NCBI GenBank assembly: GCA_964511945.1
Contig: CAZEHO010000002.1
Coordinates: 186,001 to 250,000 of the forward strand
From: CAZEHO01 sp964511945
GTDB taxonomy: Bacteria > Actinomycetota > Acidimicrobiia > Spongiisociales > UBA11373
Direction of reading: 5' to 3'
DNA length: 64,000 bases
Shown: piece after piece, positions 48,418 through 57,022 of the stretch
How the letters are laid out: each line of letters opens with the position of its first letter
Position numbering within the stretch: position 1 is the stretch's first letter
The notes under the pieces: model-generated
Seen by the model: the letters and a program-made list of their open reading frames with translations, nothing else
What the model was told of the DNA's origin: nothing
The model's database searches: none
Position numbers and translations under genes: made by a program

Positions 48418-49050
48418 CTAGGCGTCGTCCTCGAGTTCGTGCCCGTCGAGGAAGGCGGCCACGATGCGGCCGACCCGACGCTCCCGGAAGTAGAAGAAGT
48501 GATCGCTGCCCCTGAGCAGGTGGAACTCCGCTCCTGAGGTTTTGGCGTAGGTCCGCAGTTCCTCGTCGGCGGTGAACTGGTCGCGATCTCCGATGATGAA
48601 CAGCCGCCGTGCAGGCGGCAGCGCCTCGGGATCCGGAAGGTCCCCGCCGGTGCTCAGTCGGATCGGAGGAGCGACCCCTGCCCACGCCAGGGTGTTCCCG
48701 TCGCGCGCCTGCCAGCGAAGCGAGATCATGGCCCCGAACGACCAGCCGACGATGCCGACCGGGAGGTCCCGGTACTGCCGGCTGGCGGTGGCGACGGCGG
48801 CTGCGACATCGTCGATCTCACCGATCCCTTCCTCCCAGTGGCCGTCGGAGGTCCCGACACCGCGGAAATTGAATCGGAGAACGGCACGGCCGGCATCGAC
48901 CAGGGAGGCTGCCAGTGCAGCGATGAGCGGGACGTGCATCGTGCCGCCGTGCTGCGGGTGCGGGTGGCAGACGACGGCGACGCCGGTGGGATGGTCGGGC
49001 CGATCCCAGCGGGCCTCCAATGTGAGCTCGCTCGAGACTTCGAGCCTCAC
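48418..49050 (-). CDS. alpha/beta hydrolase (dienelactone hydrolase-like)
   Basis: A 210-residue hydrolase from GTG 49050. It has CHPHPQHGGTMH (oxyanion region), RFNFRGVGTSDG, the nucleophile elbow GWSFGA (Ser at about 102), Asp in IIGDRDQFT and His in GSDHFFY. The HPHPxxGG/ NFRGVGxS pattern belongs to the YfiH-like/ CocE-related small alpha/beta hydrolases often called KANL3/Tex30-type. Substrate unknown. Its GTG overlaps the stop of the tiny membrane peptide gene upstream. Confidence 0.8.
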   Translation of the reverse strand: MRLEVSSELTLEARWDRPDHPTGVAVVCHPHPQHGGTMHVPLIAALAASLVDAGRAVLRFNFRGVGTSDGHWEEGIGEIDDVAAAVATASRQYRDLPVGIVGWSFGAMISLRWQARDGNTLAWAGVAPPIRLSTGGDLPDPEALPPARRLFIIGDRDQFTADEELRTYAKTSGAEFHLLRGSDHFFYFRERRVGRIVAAFLDGHELEDDA

Positions 49051-49139
49051 GACACCGCCATCAGGAACCAAACGAGCGACGCTCCCAGAATGACGAGGGC
49101 GGTCACCAGCGAGGCAATGAGGAGATAGCGCGTTTGCAC
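49047..49139 (-). CDS. tiny single-helix membrane peptide (30 aa)
   Basis: Thirty codons from GTG 49139 encode a single transmembrane helix (YLLIASLVTALVILGASLVWFLM) with an Arg near the start. Its stop overlaps the hydrolase GTG (GTGA). There is no Shine-Dalgarno, but TACGCT lies 7 bases upstream of the GTG, the arrangement of leaderless actinobacterial transcripts. A longer in-frame start (49247) is possible but reads poorly. Confidence 0.4.
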   Translation of the reverse strand: MQTRYLLIASLVTALVILGASLVWFLMAVS

Positions 49140-49227
49140 CGGCCGGAGCGTACCGCGATCCCATCTGGTGGACGAAGCCACCACCGGGGGCCCGCTATTG
49201 TCGCCGGGAAGCCGAAGGGAGAGATTC

Positions 49228-50601
49228 GTGTACGACGTAGCCATCATCGGCGGTGGCCCGGGAGGTTACGCAGCGGCCCTCTACGCCCACAACTTCGGGC
49301 TCTCTGTAGCGCTCGTCGAGAAGGACTCTGTCGGGGGTACCTGCCTGCATCGCGGCTGCATTCCGGCCAAGGCATGGCTGCAAACGGCCGAGGTGTTTCA
49401 CACCGTTGCATCGGCCGCCGATTTCGGGGTCAACGCGTCGGCACCGACGCTCGATTGGACGGCTGCGCTGGAGCGCAAGAACAGGGTCGTCACCCAGATG
49501 GTCACCGGCCTCAGCGGCCTGCTCAAGAAGCGCAAGGTGGAAGTCTTCGACGGGTTTGGGAAGCTTGCCGGACCCGGTGCCGTCGACGTGACCGGAGCGG
49601 ACGGATCGGTCCGGCGGATAGAAGCCCGGAATGTGATCCTCGCTACCGGCTCCGTAGCCAGCACCATCCCCGGCTACGCCCTCGACGGTGAACGGATCGT
49701 CACCTCCGACCATGCGCTCGATTGGGCTTCGCAGCCGCAGCGGGTGGCCGTCATCGGGGCCGGAGCGATCGGTGCTGAGTTTGCCTCTCTGCTCGGTGAC
49801 GTCGGCTCGACGGTGTACCTCTTCGAGGTGCTCGATCAGGTCGTGCCGGGAATGGAACCGGAAGCGGCGCGGATCCTGGAACGGGCGCTGAAAGCGAAAG
49901 GCATCGAGGTGCGCACCGGCACCGCGGTCGAGGCCCCGGTGCTGACCCATGAGGGTGTCACGGTTCCGTTCCCCGGCGGCTCCGTCGACGTGGACGTCGT
50001 CCTCGTTGCAGTCGGTCGGGCGCCGTTCACCGAGGGCATCGGGCTGGAAGGGACCAGGGTCGAAGTCGACCGCGGGTTCGTCAAGGTGGACCCGGCAACC
50101 ATGCAGACCGCCGAGCCCGGCGTGTATGCAGTCGGCGACATCGTCGCCGGGACCTATCAGCTGGCGCATGCCGGCTTTGCCGAAGCCGTCTCGGCGGTGA
50201 CGCACATCGCTACCGGTGAGGCCGCTCCCGTCAACGCCAACGCGATACCTCTCGTGGTGTACACGCATCCGGAGGTCGCCTCGGTCGGTCTCACCGAAGC
50301 GGCCGCTCGCGAGGCCGGGTACGAGGTCGAAACGTCGAGGCACGGCTTCGGGGGCGTTGGACGAGCCGTCATCCAGGGTTCGTCGGTCGGCACCGTCAAG
50401 ATCGTCCAGGAAAAGGACGGGCCGATCCTCGGCGCCACCGTCGCCGGACCGGCGGCGGGCGAATTGATCCACGAACTGATGTACGTCGTCGGGTGGGAAG
50501 CGCTGCCGAGCGAAGCAGCCGAGTTCATCCACGCCCACCCGACGCTGGCCGAGGCCGTCGGCGAGAGCCTGCTGGCGGCATCCGGGCGCAGCTTGCACTG
50601 A
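49228..50601 (+). CDS. lpdA: dihydrolipoamide dehydrogenase (E3)
   Basis: A 457-residue flavoprotein. FAD-binding GGGPGGYAAALYA (8-20), redox-active cysteines in GGTCLHRGCIP (Cys39, Cys44), second nucleotide-binding GAGAIGAEFASLL, and the C-terminal base pair His437-Glu442 in HAHPTLAEA. It reoxidises the lipoyl arm of the E2 subunit with NAD+. GTG 49228 follows AAGGGAGAG. It is the first gene of the lpd-E1-E2-lipBA-M24 operon. Confidence 0.95.
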   Translation: MYDVAIIGGGPGGYAAALYAHNFGLSVALVEKDSVGGTCLHRGCIPAKAWLQTAEVFHTVASAADFGVNASAPTLDWTAALERKNRVVTQMVTGLSGLLKKRKVEVFDGFGKLAGPGAVDVTGADGSVRRIEARNVILATGSVASTIPGYALDGERIVTSDHALDWASQPQRVAVIGAGAIGAEFASLLGDVGSTVYLFEVLDQVVPGMEPEAARILERALKAKGIEVRTGTAVEAPVLTHEGVTVPFPGGSVDVDVVLVAVGRAPFTEGIGLEGTRVEVDRGFVKVDPATMQTAEPGVYAVGDIVAGTYQLAHAGFAEAVSAVTHIATGEAAPVNANAIPLVVYTHPEVASVGLTEAAAREAGYEVETSRHGFGGVGRAVIQGSSVGTVKIVQEKDGPILGATVAGPAAGELIHELMYVVGWEALPSEAAEFIHAHPTLAEAVGESLLAASGRSLH

Positions 50602-50614
50602 TCGGGAGGCAGCC

Positions 50615-52603
50615 ATCGAAGCCAAGGGACCCGCCGCCGAACTCACCGAAGCGCAGCTCCTCGAGATCTACGAGCACATGCTCCTGGGTCGGGTTCTCGA
50701 AACCCGGCTTCACGAGTTGTACGGCGCCGGGCTGCTCGGCGGTGCGCTTCATCCCGGCCTGGGGCAGGAAGCGGCGATGGTTGGATTCGCAGTGCCGCTT
50801 TCCGACGGCGATGTGTACGCCGGGACCCACCGCAGCCTGACGGCACTCCTCGCCCGCGGCTTGACCCTCGAGCAGGCCCTCCTCAACTTCTTCGGGAAGG
50901 CGGCCGCTCCCACCCGGGGCCGCGACGGTGATGTCCACCTCGGGCTGCCGGAACAGGGGATTCAGACGATCTCGGCGCCGGCTCCGGGCGGCCTCCCGGT
51001 CGCCGTCGGGTACGCCCTGGCTTTCCATCAGCGCGGAGAGTCCACCGTCGTGCTCGCAGACTGTGGAGAAGGTGCGACGGCCACCGGTGATTGGCACGAG
51101 GCGGTCAACACCGCCGCGGTTCTGGGGCTTCCGATCGTGTTCATCGTCCAGAACAACCAGTTCGCGTTCACCACGCCTCCGTCGGGATCGTTCCGTCTCG
51201 AGTACGCCGCTCACCGCGCCGACGGGTATGGGTTCCCCGGGGTCGTCGTCGACGGCAACGACGTGCTCGAGTGCTACTCCGCCGCTGCTGATGCCCTCGA
51301 CCGGGCACGAGGCGGTGGGGGGCCCACGCTGATTGAGGCGGTGACGTTCAGGCAGCAAGGTCACACCGGTCTCGACGCCGCCGAGTATGTCGACGCCGAT
51401 GCCCGAACGGATTGGCTGGGGAAGGACCCGCTTCCTCAGTTCGAGGAGTACCTCGGAATCAGAGGCATCCTGGATGAACCCCGCCGGGAGCGGCTGACCG
51501 AGCGCATCACCAAGCGGGTGACGACGACGATCGAATGGGCACGCGAGCAGGCCGATCCCGACCCGGCATCGGTGGCCGACCATCTGTTTGCACCGCGGCC
51601 CGGGCCGGGTGCCGCGCCGTCGGAGGATGGTCCCGAGGGGACCATCGCCGATGCCATCCGGGGCACGTTGGAGCAGGCGATGGAGCGTGACGAGCGGGTT
51701 GTGCTCCTCGGGAACGATGTGGCGGCCGTCGGTGGGCCGTTCGGGGTCACTGCCGATCTTGCCGACCAGTATGGCCCGGCCCGGGTCGTCGACTTCGCGA
51801 TGGGCGGAGCCGGCCTGACCGGAGCGGCGGTCGGAGCAGCGCTCGCCGGCCAGCGCCCGGTTGCGGAACTGCAGTCCGCCGACCTCCTTGCGGATTCGCT
51901 GGGCCAACTCGTGCGGCAGGCCTCGAGGCACCACTGGAAGACCGGCGTCCCGGTTCCGATGGTGTTGCGAGTTCCCAGTGGCGCCGGGGTGCGAGCCGGC
52001 CCCCACGGATCAACGAGTCCGGAGGGACTGCTCTCACATGTCCCGGGATTGGGCGTGGTTGTGCCGTCGACTCCTGCTGCAGCCAAAGGCCTGCTGCTGG
52101 CCGCGATCCGGGATCCCAACCCCGTTGTCTTCATCGAGCATCAGGCGTTGTACCGCAGCGTGCGAGGTCCGATCCCGGTCGGAGACACCGAGATCCCGCT
52201 GGGGACGGCCCGGATCGTGCGGCCGGGTGAGGACGTCACCATCGTGACCTGGGGGGCCATGGTGCACACGGTGCTCCGAGCAGCCGACACGCTCGCTGCG
52301 GAGAACATCTCGACCGAGGTAGTCGATCTGCAGTCGATCGTTCCGGTCGATTGGGACACGGTCTTCACCTCGGTCAGGTCCACATCGCGCCTGGTCGTGG
52401 TGCAAGAGGACGTTCCCTTTGCCGGCGTTGCCGCCGAGGTCGCAGCGCGGGTTGCATTCGACCTTTTCTGGGATCTGGACGGGCCTATCGTGCGGATCAC
52501 ACCACCACATATCCATATCCCGTTCGCATCGTCGCTCGAGGACGCCTTCGTCCCGTCGGACCAGGACGTCGTCGAGGCGGTACGAACTCTTGGAGCCAGC
52601 TAG
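50615..52603 (+). CDS. 2-oxoacid dehydrogenase E1, alpha and beta subunits fused
   Basis: A 662-residue fused E1. The alpha half (about 1-320) has the ThDP motif LADCGEGATATGDWHEAVNTAAV and IVFIVQNNQFAFTT. The beta half (about 340-662) has TIADAIRGTLEQAMERDERVVLLGNDVAAVGGPFGVTADL and SVPVDWDTVF-like IVPVDWDTV. The N-terminal helix is only complete if translation starts at ATC 50615: GGGAGG lies just before it, and EAKGPAAELTEAQLLEIYEHMLLGR matches E1 alpha N-termini. The next standard start, ATG 50678, would delete 21 residues. Fused E1 is typical of branched-chain or acetoin-type enzymes; the true substrate is unknown. Confidence 0.85.
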   Translation: MEAKGPAAELTEAQLLEIYEHMLLGRVLETRLHELYGAGLLGGALHPGLGQEAAMVGFAVPLSDGDVYAGTHRSLTALLARGLTLEQALLNFFGKAAAPTRGRDGDVHLGLPEQGIQTISAPAPGGLPVAVGYALAFHQRGESTVVLADCGEGATATGDWHEAVNTAAVLGLPIVFIVQNNQFAFTTPPSGSFRLEYAAHRADGYGFPGVVVDGNDVLECYSAAADALDRARGGGGPTLIEAVTFRQQGHTGLDAAEYVDADARTDWLGKDPLPQFEEYLGIRGILDEPRRERLTERITKRVTTTIEWAREQADPDPASVADHLFAPRPGPGAAPSEDGPEGTIADAIRGTLEQAMERDERVVLLGNDVAAVGGPFGVTADLADQYGPARVVDFAMGGAGLTGAAVGAALAGQRPVAELQSADLLADSLGQLVRQASRHHWKTGVPVPMVLRVPSGAGVRAGPHGSTSPEGLLSHVPGLGVVVPSTPAAAKGLLLAAIRDPNPVVFIEHQALYRSVRGPIPVGDTEIPLGTARIVRPGEDVTIVTWGAMVHTVLRAADTLAAENISTEVVDLQSIVPVDWDTVFTSVRSTSRLVVVQEDVPFAGVAAEVAARVAFDLFWDLDGPIVRITPPHIHIPFASSLEDAFVPSDQDVVEAVRTLGAS

Positions 52604-52614
52604 GAGGCCCACAC

Positions 52615-54225
52615 ATGTCGCTCACGGTCACGATGCCCCAACTGGGGGAGACGGTCACGGAAGGGACCATCCTCCGCTGGGCAAAGCAGCCCGGGGATGC
52701 CGTTGCCGAGGACGAGGTACTGCTCGAGATCTCGACCGACAAGGTCGACACCGAGGTGCCGTCGCCGGCCGCCGGTGTGCTGCTCGAGATCCTGGTTCCC
52801 GAGGGTGAGACGGTCGAGGTCGGCACGGCATTGGCCGTGATCGGCGAGGCGGGCGAGGAGCCCGCCGCCGCACCTGCACCCGAGGCCGCAGCCGCTCCCG
52901 GACCGGCGCCGGCCCCTGCCGAGGCGGCCCCGACCGCTGCCAGCCAGGTCCCGGTGCCCGAGCCCGCACCAGTGGAGCCGGCACCCGCCACGGTCGCAGC
53001 CCCCGAACCAGCCCCCGCCCCAGCCCCGGAGCCGGTCCCCGCTCCGGCCCCGGATGCCGTCCCGGCTCCGGCCGCACCCGCCGGCGATCTCGGGCTGCTG
53101 TCGCCGGTGGTGCGCAAGCTGGCAGCCGAGAATGATGTCGATCTCAGTGCGGTCACCGGATCCGGCCGCGGCGGGAGGATCACTCGCAAGGACGTCCAGG
53201 ACTACCTGGATCAGCGGGCTGCAGGTGCCGCTCCGGTCGCGGAACCGGTGCCTGCTCCAGCACCGGAACCGGCGCCCGTTGCCGAACCCGCCCCTGCTCC
53301 AGCTGCCGAACCTGAGCCGGCACCTGAGCCGGCCGAACCAGTCCCGACCCCGGTCGAAGCCGGTCCCGCGGTGACTCCGCTCCGGCCGGCTGAGCCTGTT
53401 GCTCCGGAGCCCGCTGCTGCGCCGACACCGGCACCGCCGGCGGCTCCGGCACCGCCCGCCGCGACACCGGCGACACCGGCCGCTCCGCCCGTAGCCGTCG
53501 CTTCCGGCGACAAAGCGGTGCCCCTCGACCGTCTGCGGGTCCGCATCGCCGAGAACATGGTGCGCTCCAAGCGCACCGCAGCGCATGTGTGGACGTCCGT
53601 GGAAGTGGACTTCGAGGCGGTCGAGCAGATTCGCAAGGCTCGCAAGGCCGAGTTCAAGGAAAAGGAAGGCTTCTCGCTCACCTACATGCCGTTCATCTCC
53701 CGGGCCGTGATCGATGCGCTGGAAGCGTTCCCGGTGGTGAATAGCTCGTTCGACCTCGAGGGTCAGCAGCGGGTCATGCACAGCAACGTGCATCTCGGTA
53801 TCGCGGTCGACATGAACCAGCAGGGTCTGATCGTGATGCGTATTCCCGAGGCCGATGGACTCCGGATGCGCCAGCTCGCTCGTGACATCCGCAAGGTGGC
53901 CGAGAAGGCTCGGGACGGGAAGATCGAGCCCGACGACATCAGCGGCAGCACGTTCACGATCACCAATCCGGGCCCGTACGGATCGTTCATGTCGGCGCCG
54001 ATCATCAACATCCCCAACGTGGCCATCCTGTCGACCGACACGGTTGCCAAGCGTCCCGTGGTCGTCACCGATGCCGCCGGCAACGATGCAATCGCGGTGC
54101 GCCACATCGGGTACCTCGGTCTCACCTGGGATCACCGGGCGTTCGACGGGTCGACCGCGGTGCTGTTCCTGCGCCGGATCAAGGAGAATCTCGAGACCTG
54201 GGATTGGGAGCACGAGCTGTCGTGA
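52615..54225 (+). CDS. 2-oxoacid dehydrogenase dihydrolipoyl acyltransferase (E2)
   Basis: A 536-residue E2. The lipoyl domain (about 1-80) has the modified Lys43 in EISTDKVDTEVPS. A long Ala/Pro/Glu-rich linker leads to a peripheral-subunit-binding domain (about 160-195: LLSPVVRKLAAENDVDLSAVTGSGRGGRITRKDV), a second Ala/Pro linker, and the catalytic domain (about 295-536) with DHRAFDG (His507, Asp511). It carries acyl groups from E1 to CoA. ATG 52615 follows GGAGG. Its lipoyl domain is the likely substrate of the LipB-LipA fusion encoded with a GTGA overlap just downstream. Confidence 0.93.
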   Translation: MSLTVTMPQLGETVTEGTILRWAKQPGDAVAEDEVLLEISTDKVDTEVPSPAAGVLLEILVPEGETVEVGTALAVIGEAGEEPAAAPAPEAAAAPGPAPAPAEAAPTAASQVPVPEPAPVEPAPATVAAPEPAPAPAPEPVPAPAPDAVPAPAAPAGDLGLLSPVVRKLAAENDVDLSAVTGSGRGGRITRKDVQDYLDQRAAGAAPVAEPVPAPAPEPAPVAEPAPAPAAEPEPAPEPAEPVPTPVEAGPAVTPLRPAEPVAPEPAAAPTPAPPAAPAPPAATPATPAAPPVAVASGDKAVPLDRLRVRIAENMVRSKRTAAHVWTSVEVDFEAVEQIRKARKAEFKEKEGFSLTYMPFISRAVIDALEAFPVVNSSFDLEGQQRVMHSNVHLGIAVDMNQQGLIVMRIPEADGLRMRQLARDIRKVAEKARDGKIEPDDISGSTFTITNPGPYGSFMSAPIINIPNVAILSTDTVAKRPVVVTDAAGNDAIAVRHIGYLGLTWDHRAFDGSTAVLFLRRIKENLETWDWEHELS

Positions 54226-55877
54226 ACCGGCTTCGCGTCCGCTGGCTCGGGCGCCTGCCCTACGACGAGGCGTGGGATCTGCAGCGGGCGCTGCACGAGG
54301 GCCGCGTCACCGGCCGGACCGGTGACGACTATCTGCTGCTGCTGGAGCACCCGCCGACGTACACCATCGGCCGGTTCGCGACCAACGAGAACCTCCTCGT
54401 GTCCGACGAGCTGCTCACAGCTTCCGGGGCCGAACTGTTTCACGTCGATCGCGGCGGCGACATCACCTTCCACGGGCCCGGCCAGCTGGTCGGGTATCCG
54501 ATCGTGCACCTGGGCGCGCGGTCCGACACCAGGCAGCACGTTCGCCGTCTCCAAGATGTGATCGTCGCGGCCCTGGCGGACCTCGGCGTGGAGAGCTGGA
54601 CCGAGGACGCCAACCCCGGGGTGTGGACGGATCGCGGCAAGGTCGCCGCAATCGGGGTGCGCGTCTCCCGCCGGGTCACGATGCACGGGTTTGCGATCAA
54701 CTGCACCACCGATCCGGCTTGGTTCACGAACATCGTTCCATGCGGCATCCCGGACCGCCCGGTGACATCGCTGACGGAGTTGCTCGGACGCCGGGTGGCG
54801 GTCGAGGAGCTGACCCGGGCACTGGTGCCGCGATTCGCCGAAGTGTTCGGTGCGGCCGATCCCGATGTGCAGCTCGCCGCCTTCACCAGGGGAACGGCGA
54901 GCAACGACGCCGATGAGTTCGAGGTCGATCGCCTGATCGCCGCAGGGACCTTCTCCCCGGATGCACCGAACCTGGGCCCGATCACCATCGGGGGCCGGCT
55001 CCCGGGTGAGCCGCCGAAGCCGCGGTGGATGAAGGTCAAGGTAGACCTCGGCCGGGAGTACCGCGACCTCAAGAAGCTGATGAGGGGACTCGACCTTCAC
55101 ACCGTGTGCGAGGAGGCCGGGTGCCCAAACATCTACGAGTGCTGGGAGTCGGGAACAGCCACCTTCATGCTCCTCGGTGATGTCTGCACCCGGGCCTGCA
55201 GCTTCTGCGACGTCAAGACCGGGCGCCCCGGCGAGGTCGATCCGGCCGAGCCGGGCCGGGTTGCCGCCGCCGTCGCCGACATGGCGCTGTCGCACGCGGT
55301 GCTGACTTCGGTCAACCGTGACGATCTCAGCGATGGCGGGGCCGGGATCTTCGCCGAGACCATTGCCGAGATCCGCGAGCAGGTCCCGGGCTGCGCCGTC
55401 GAGGTGCTCATTCCGGACTTCAAGGGTGATCGGGATGCACTGCGGGTCGTAATGGATGCCGAGCCGGAGATTCTGAACCACAACACCGAAACCGTGCTCC
55501 GGCTGCAGCGGGAGATTCGCACGTCGGCGAGTTACGGACGATCGCTCGCACTGCTCGCCAGGAGCCGCTGGATGTACCCGGAGGGATCGGTGAAGTCGGG
55601 ACTCATCGTCGGCATGGGTGAGACCTCCGGCGAGGTGCTGGCGATGCTCGCGGATCTGCGTGCGGTCGGAGTCGACATCGTGACGATCGGCCAGTACCTG
55701 CGTCCCACCGCCCGGCACCGCCCGGTCGATCGGTACGTGCACCCCGATGAGTTCGAGGAGTACCGGCGCCACGGCAAGGCTCTCGGGATTCCGCACGTCG
55801 AGTCCGGGCCGCTGGTGCGGTCGTCGTATCACGCGGCCGAGGCAGCGACGACCGCCGGTGCGGCGGCCGGGGTGTGA
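54222..55877 (+). CDS. lipB-lipA: octanoyltransferase-lipoyl synthase fusion (LipB-LipA)
   Basis: A 551-residue single open frame joining two enzymes. Residues 1-225 are LipB, with GGDITFHGPGQLVGYPIVHL, Lys140 in RGKVAAIGV and the acyl-accepting Cys174 in NIVPCGIPD. After a 35-residue linker, residues 265-551 are the radical-SAM LipA. It has the auxiliary-cluster cysteines C296-x4-C301-x5-C307 (CEEAGCPNIYEC), the SAM-cluster cysteines C322-x3-C326-x2-C329 (CTRACSFC), and RSSYHA near the C-terminus. LipB moves octanoate from acyl carrier protein to E2, and LipA inserts two sulfurs. GTG 54222 overlaps the E2 stop. All key residues are intact. Confidence 0.92.
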   Translation: MNRLRVRWLGRLPYDEAWDLQRALHEGRVTGRTGDDYLLLLEHPPTYTIGRFATNENLLVSDELLTASGAELFHVDRGGDITFHGPGQLVGYPIVHLGARSDTRQHVRRLQDVIVAALADLGVESWTEDANPGVWTDRGKVAAIGVRVSRRVTMHGFAINCTTDPAWFTNIVPCGIPDRPVTSLTELLGRRVAVEELTRALVPRFAEVFGAADPDVQLAAFTRGTASNDADEFEVDRLIAAGTFSPDAPNLGPITIGGRLPGEPPKPRWMKVKVDLGREYRDLKKLMRGLDLHTVCEEAGCPNIYECWESGTATFMLLGDVCTRACSFCDVKTGRPGEVDPAEPGRVAAAVADMALSHAVLTSVNRDDLSDGGAGIFAETIAEIREQVPGCAVEVLIPDFKGDRDALRVVMDAEPEILNHNTETVLRLQREIRTSASYGRSLALLARSRWMYPEGSVKSGLIVGMGETSGEVLAMLADLRAVGVDIVTIGQYLRPTARHRPVDRYVHPDEFEEYRRHGKALGIPHVESGPLVRSSYHAAEAATTAGAAAGV

Positions 55878-56959
55878 TGATGCCGGCGAGCCGCATGGAC
55901 CGGGCACGGATGTTGCTGGCAGCCCGGGGCATCGACGTGCTGCTGTGCTCCGTCGGAGCGGATCTGCCGTATCTGACCGGCTATCGGGCGATGCCGCTGG
56001 AGCGCCTCACCATGCTGGTCCTGCCCTGCGACGGCCCCGCCACACTCGTCGTGCCCGAACTCGAAGCTCCCCGCGTCGAGCGACGGGATGACTTCGAGGT
56101 GCGGGCGTTCGGTGAGACCGAGGATCCGGTGGCGCTGGTCGGCGGCCTCATGAGCGCGGCGCGGTCGGCGCTGATCGGCGACACCACCTGGGCGACTTTC
56201 CTCATGCGCCTGCAGGAGCAGCTGCCGGGTGTCTCGTTTGCATCCGCCTCCCCCCTCACCAGAGAACTGCGGATGCGCAAGGACCCGGCCGAAATCGACC
56301 TGCTCCGCCGGGCTGGAGAAGCGACCGATCGGGTGGTCGCCCGGCTCGACGGCATGCGGGTCTCAGGCCGTCGCGAGCGCGACCTCGCCCGCGAGATTGC
56401 GGCGATGACCGTCGAAGAGGGTCACGACGATGCGACCTTCACCATCGTCGCCTCGGGCCCGAACGCAGCTTCACCACATCACGAGTCGGCAGACCGCGAG
56501 TTGCGCAACGGCGACACCGTGGTCATCGACTTCGGGGGGCGGGTCGGCGGCTACTGCAGCGACACCACCCGCACCTTCTCCGTCGGTGACCCGGCGGCCG
56601 AAGTAGCGGAAGCCTTTGCGGTGCTCCACGAGGCGCAATCAACCGGGGTCGCTGCGGTCCAACCCGGTGTGCCGGCCGAGGAGATCGATGCCGTCACCCG
56701 GCGGGTGATCGCCGATGCGGGCTTCGGCGAGTTCTTCATCCACCGGACCGGCCACGGTATCGGTCTCGAAGAGCACGAACACCCCTACATCGTCGAGGGC
56801 AATAGGCTCCCCTTGGAACCGGGGATGACCTTCTCGATCGAACCCGGGATCTACATCCCCGGCCGGTTCGGGATGCGGATTGAGGACATCGTTGCGGTGA
56901 CCGGCGACGGAGTCGATCCGCTCAACCTCTCGCCCCACCATCTCCACATTGTGGAGTAG
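55877..56959 (+). CDS. M24-family metallopeptidase (Xaa-Pro aminopeptidase-like)
   Basis: About 360 residues. The N-terminal creatinase-like domain (1-125) has GIDVLLCSVGADLPYLTGY. The pita-bread catalytic domain carries five metal ligands: Asp in VVIDFGG, Asp in CSDTTRTF, His in GHGIGLEEHE, Glu in SIEPGIY and Glu in MRIEDIV. It should cleave N-terminal residues before proline. The start is ATG 55877 (TGATG with the lipBA stop) or GTG 55874. The link to lipoylation is only operonic. Confidence 0.9.
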   Translation: MMPASRMDRARMLLAARGIDVLLCSVGADLPYLTGYRAMPLERLTMLVLPCDGPATLVVPELEAPRVERRDDFEVRAFGETEDPVALVGGLMSAARSALIGDTTWATFLMRLQEQLPGVSFASASPLTRELRMRKDPAEIDLLRRAGEATDRVVARLDGMRVSGRRERDLAREIAAMTVEEGHDDATFTIVASGPNAASPHHESADRELRNGDTVVIDFGGRVGGYCSDTTRTFSVGDPAAEVAEAFAVLHEAQSTGVAAVQPGVPAEEIDAVTRRVIADAGFGEFFIHRTGHGIGLEEHEHPYIVEGNRLPLEPGMTFSIEPGIYIPGRFGMRIEDIVAVTGDGVDPLNLSPHHLHIVE

Positions 56960-57022
56960 GAGTCCGGCAAGGGCATTCGCTCAGCCGGGTACGGTGGGGC
57001 CAAACCCGTGTGAAGGAGTCCC

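Noticed and set aside
52600..54213. 537-codon minus-strand frame opposite E2
   Set aside because: Created by the Ala/Pro-rich linkers of E2 read backwards (Gly/Arg-rich); E2 is certain.
54890..55015. LipB-LipA junction as a sequencing frameshift joining two adjacent genes
   Set aside because: The linker reads as smooth coding sequence without an internal stop, both domains lie in the same frame, and no start codon with a good ribosome-binding site precedes the LipA part. Raw reads would still be the final test.
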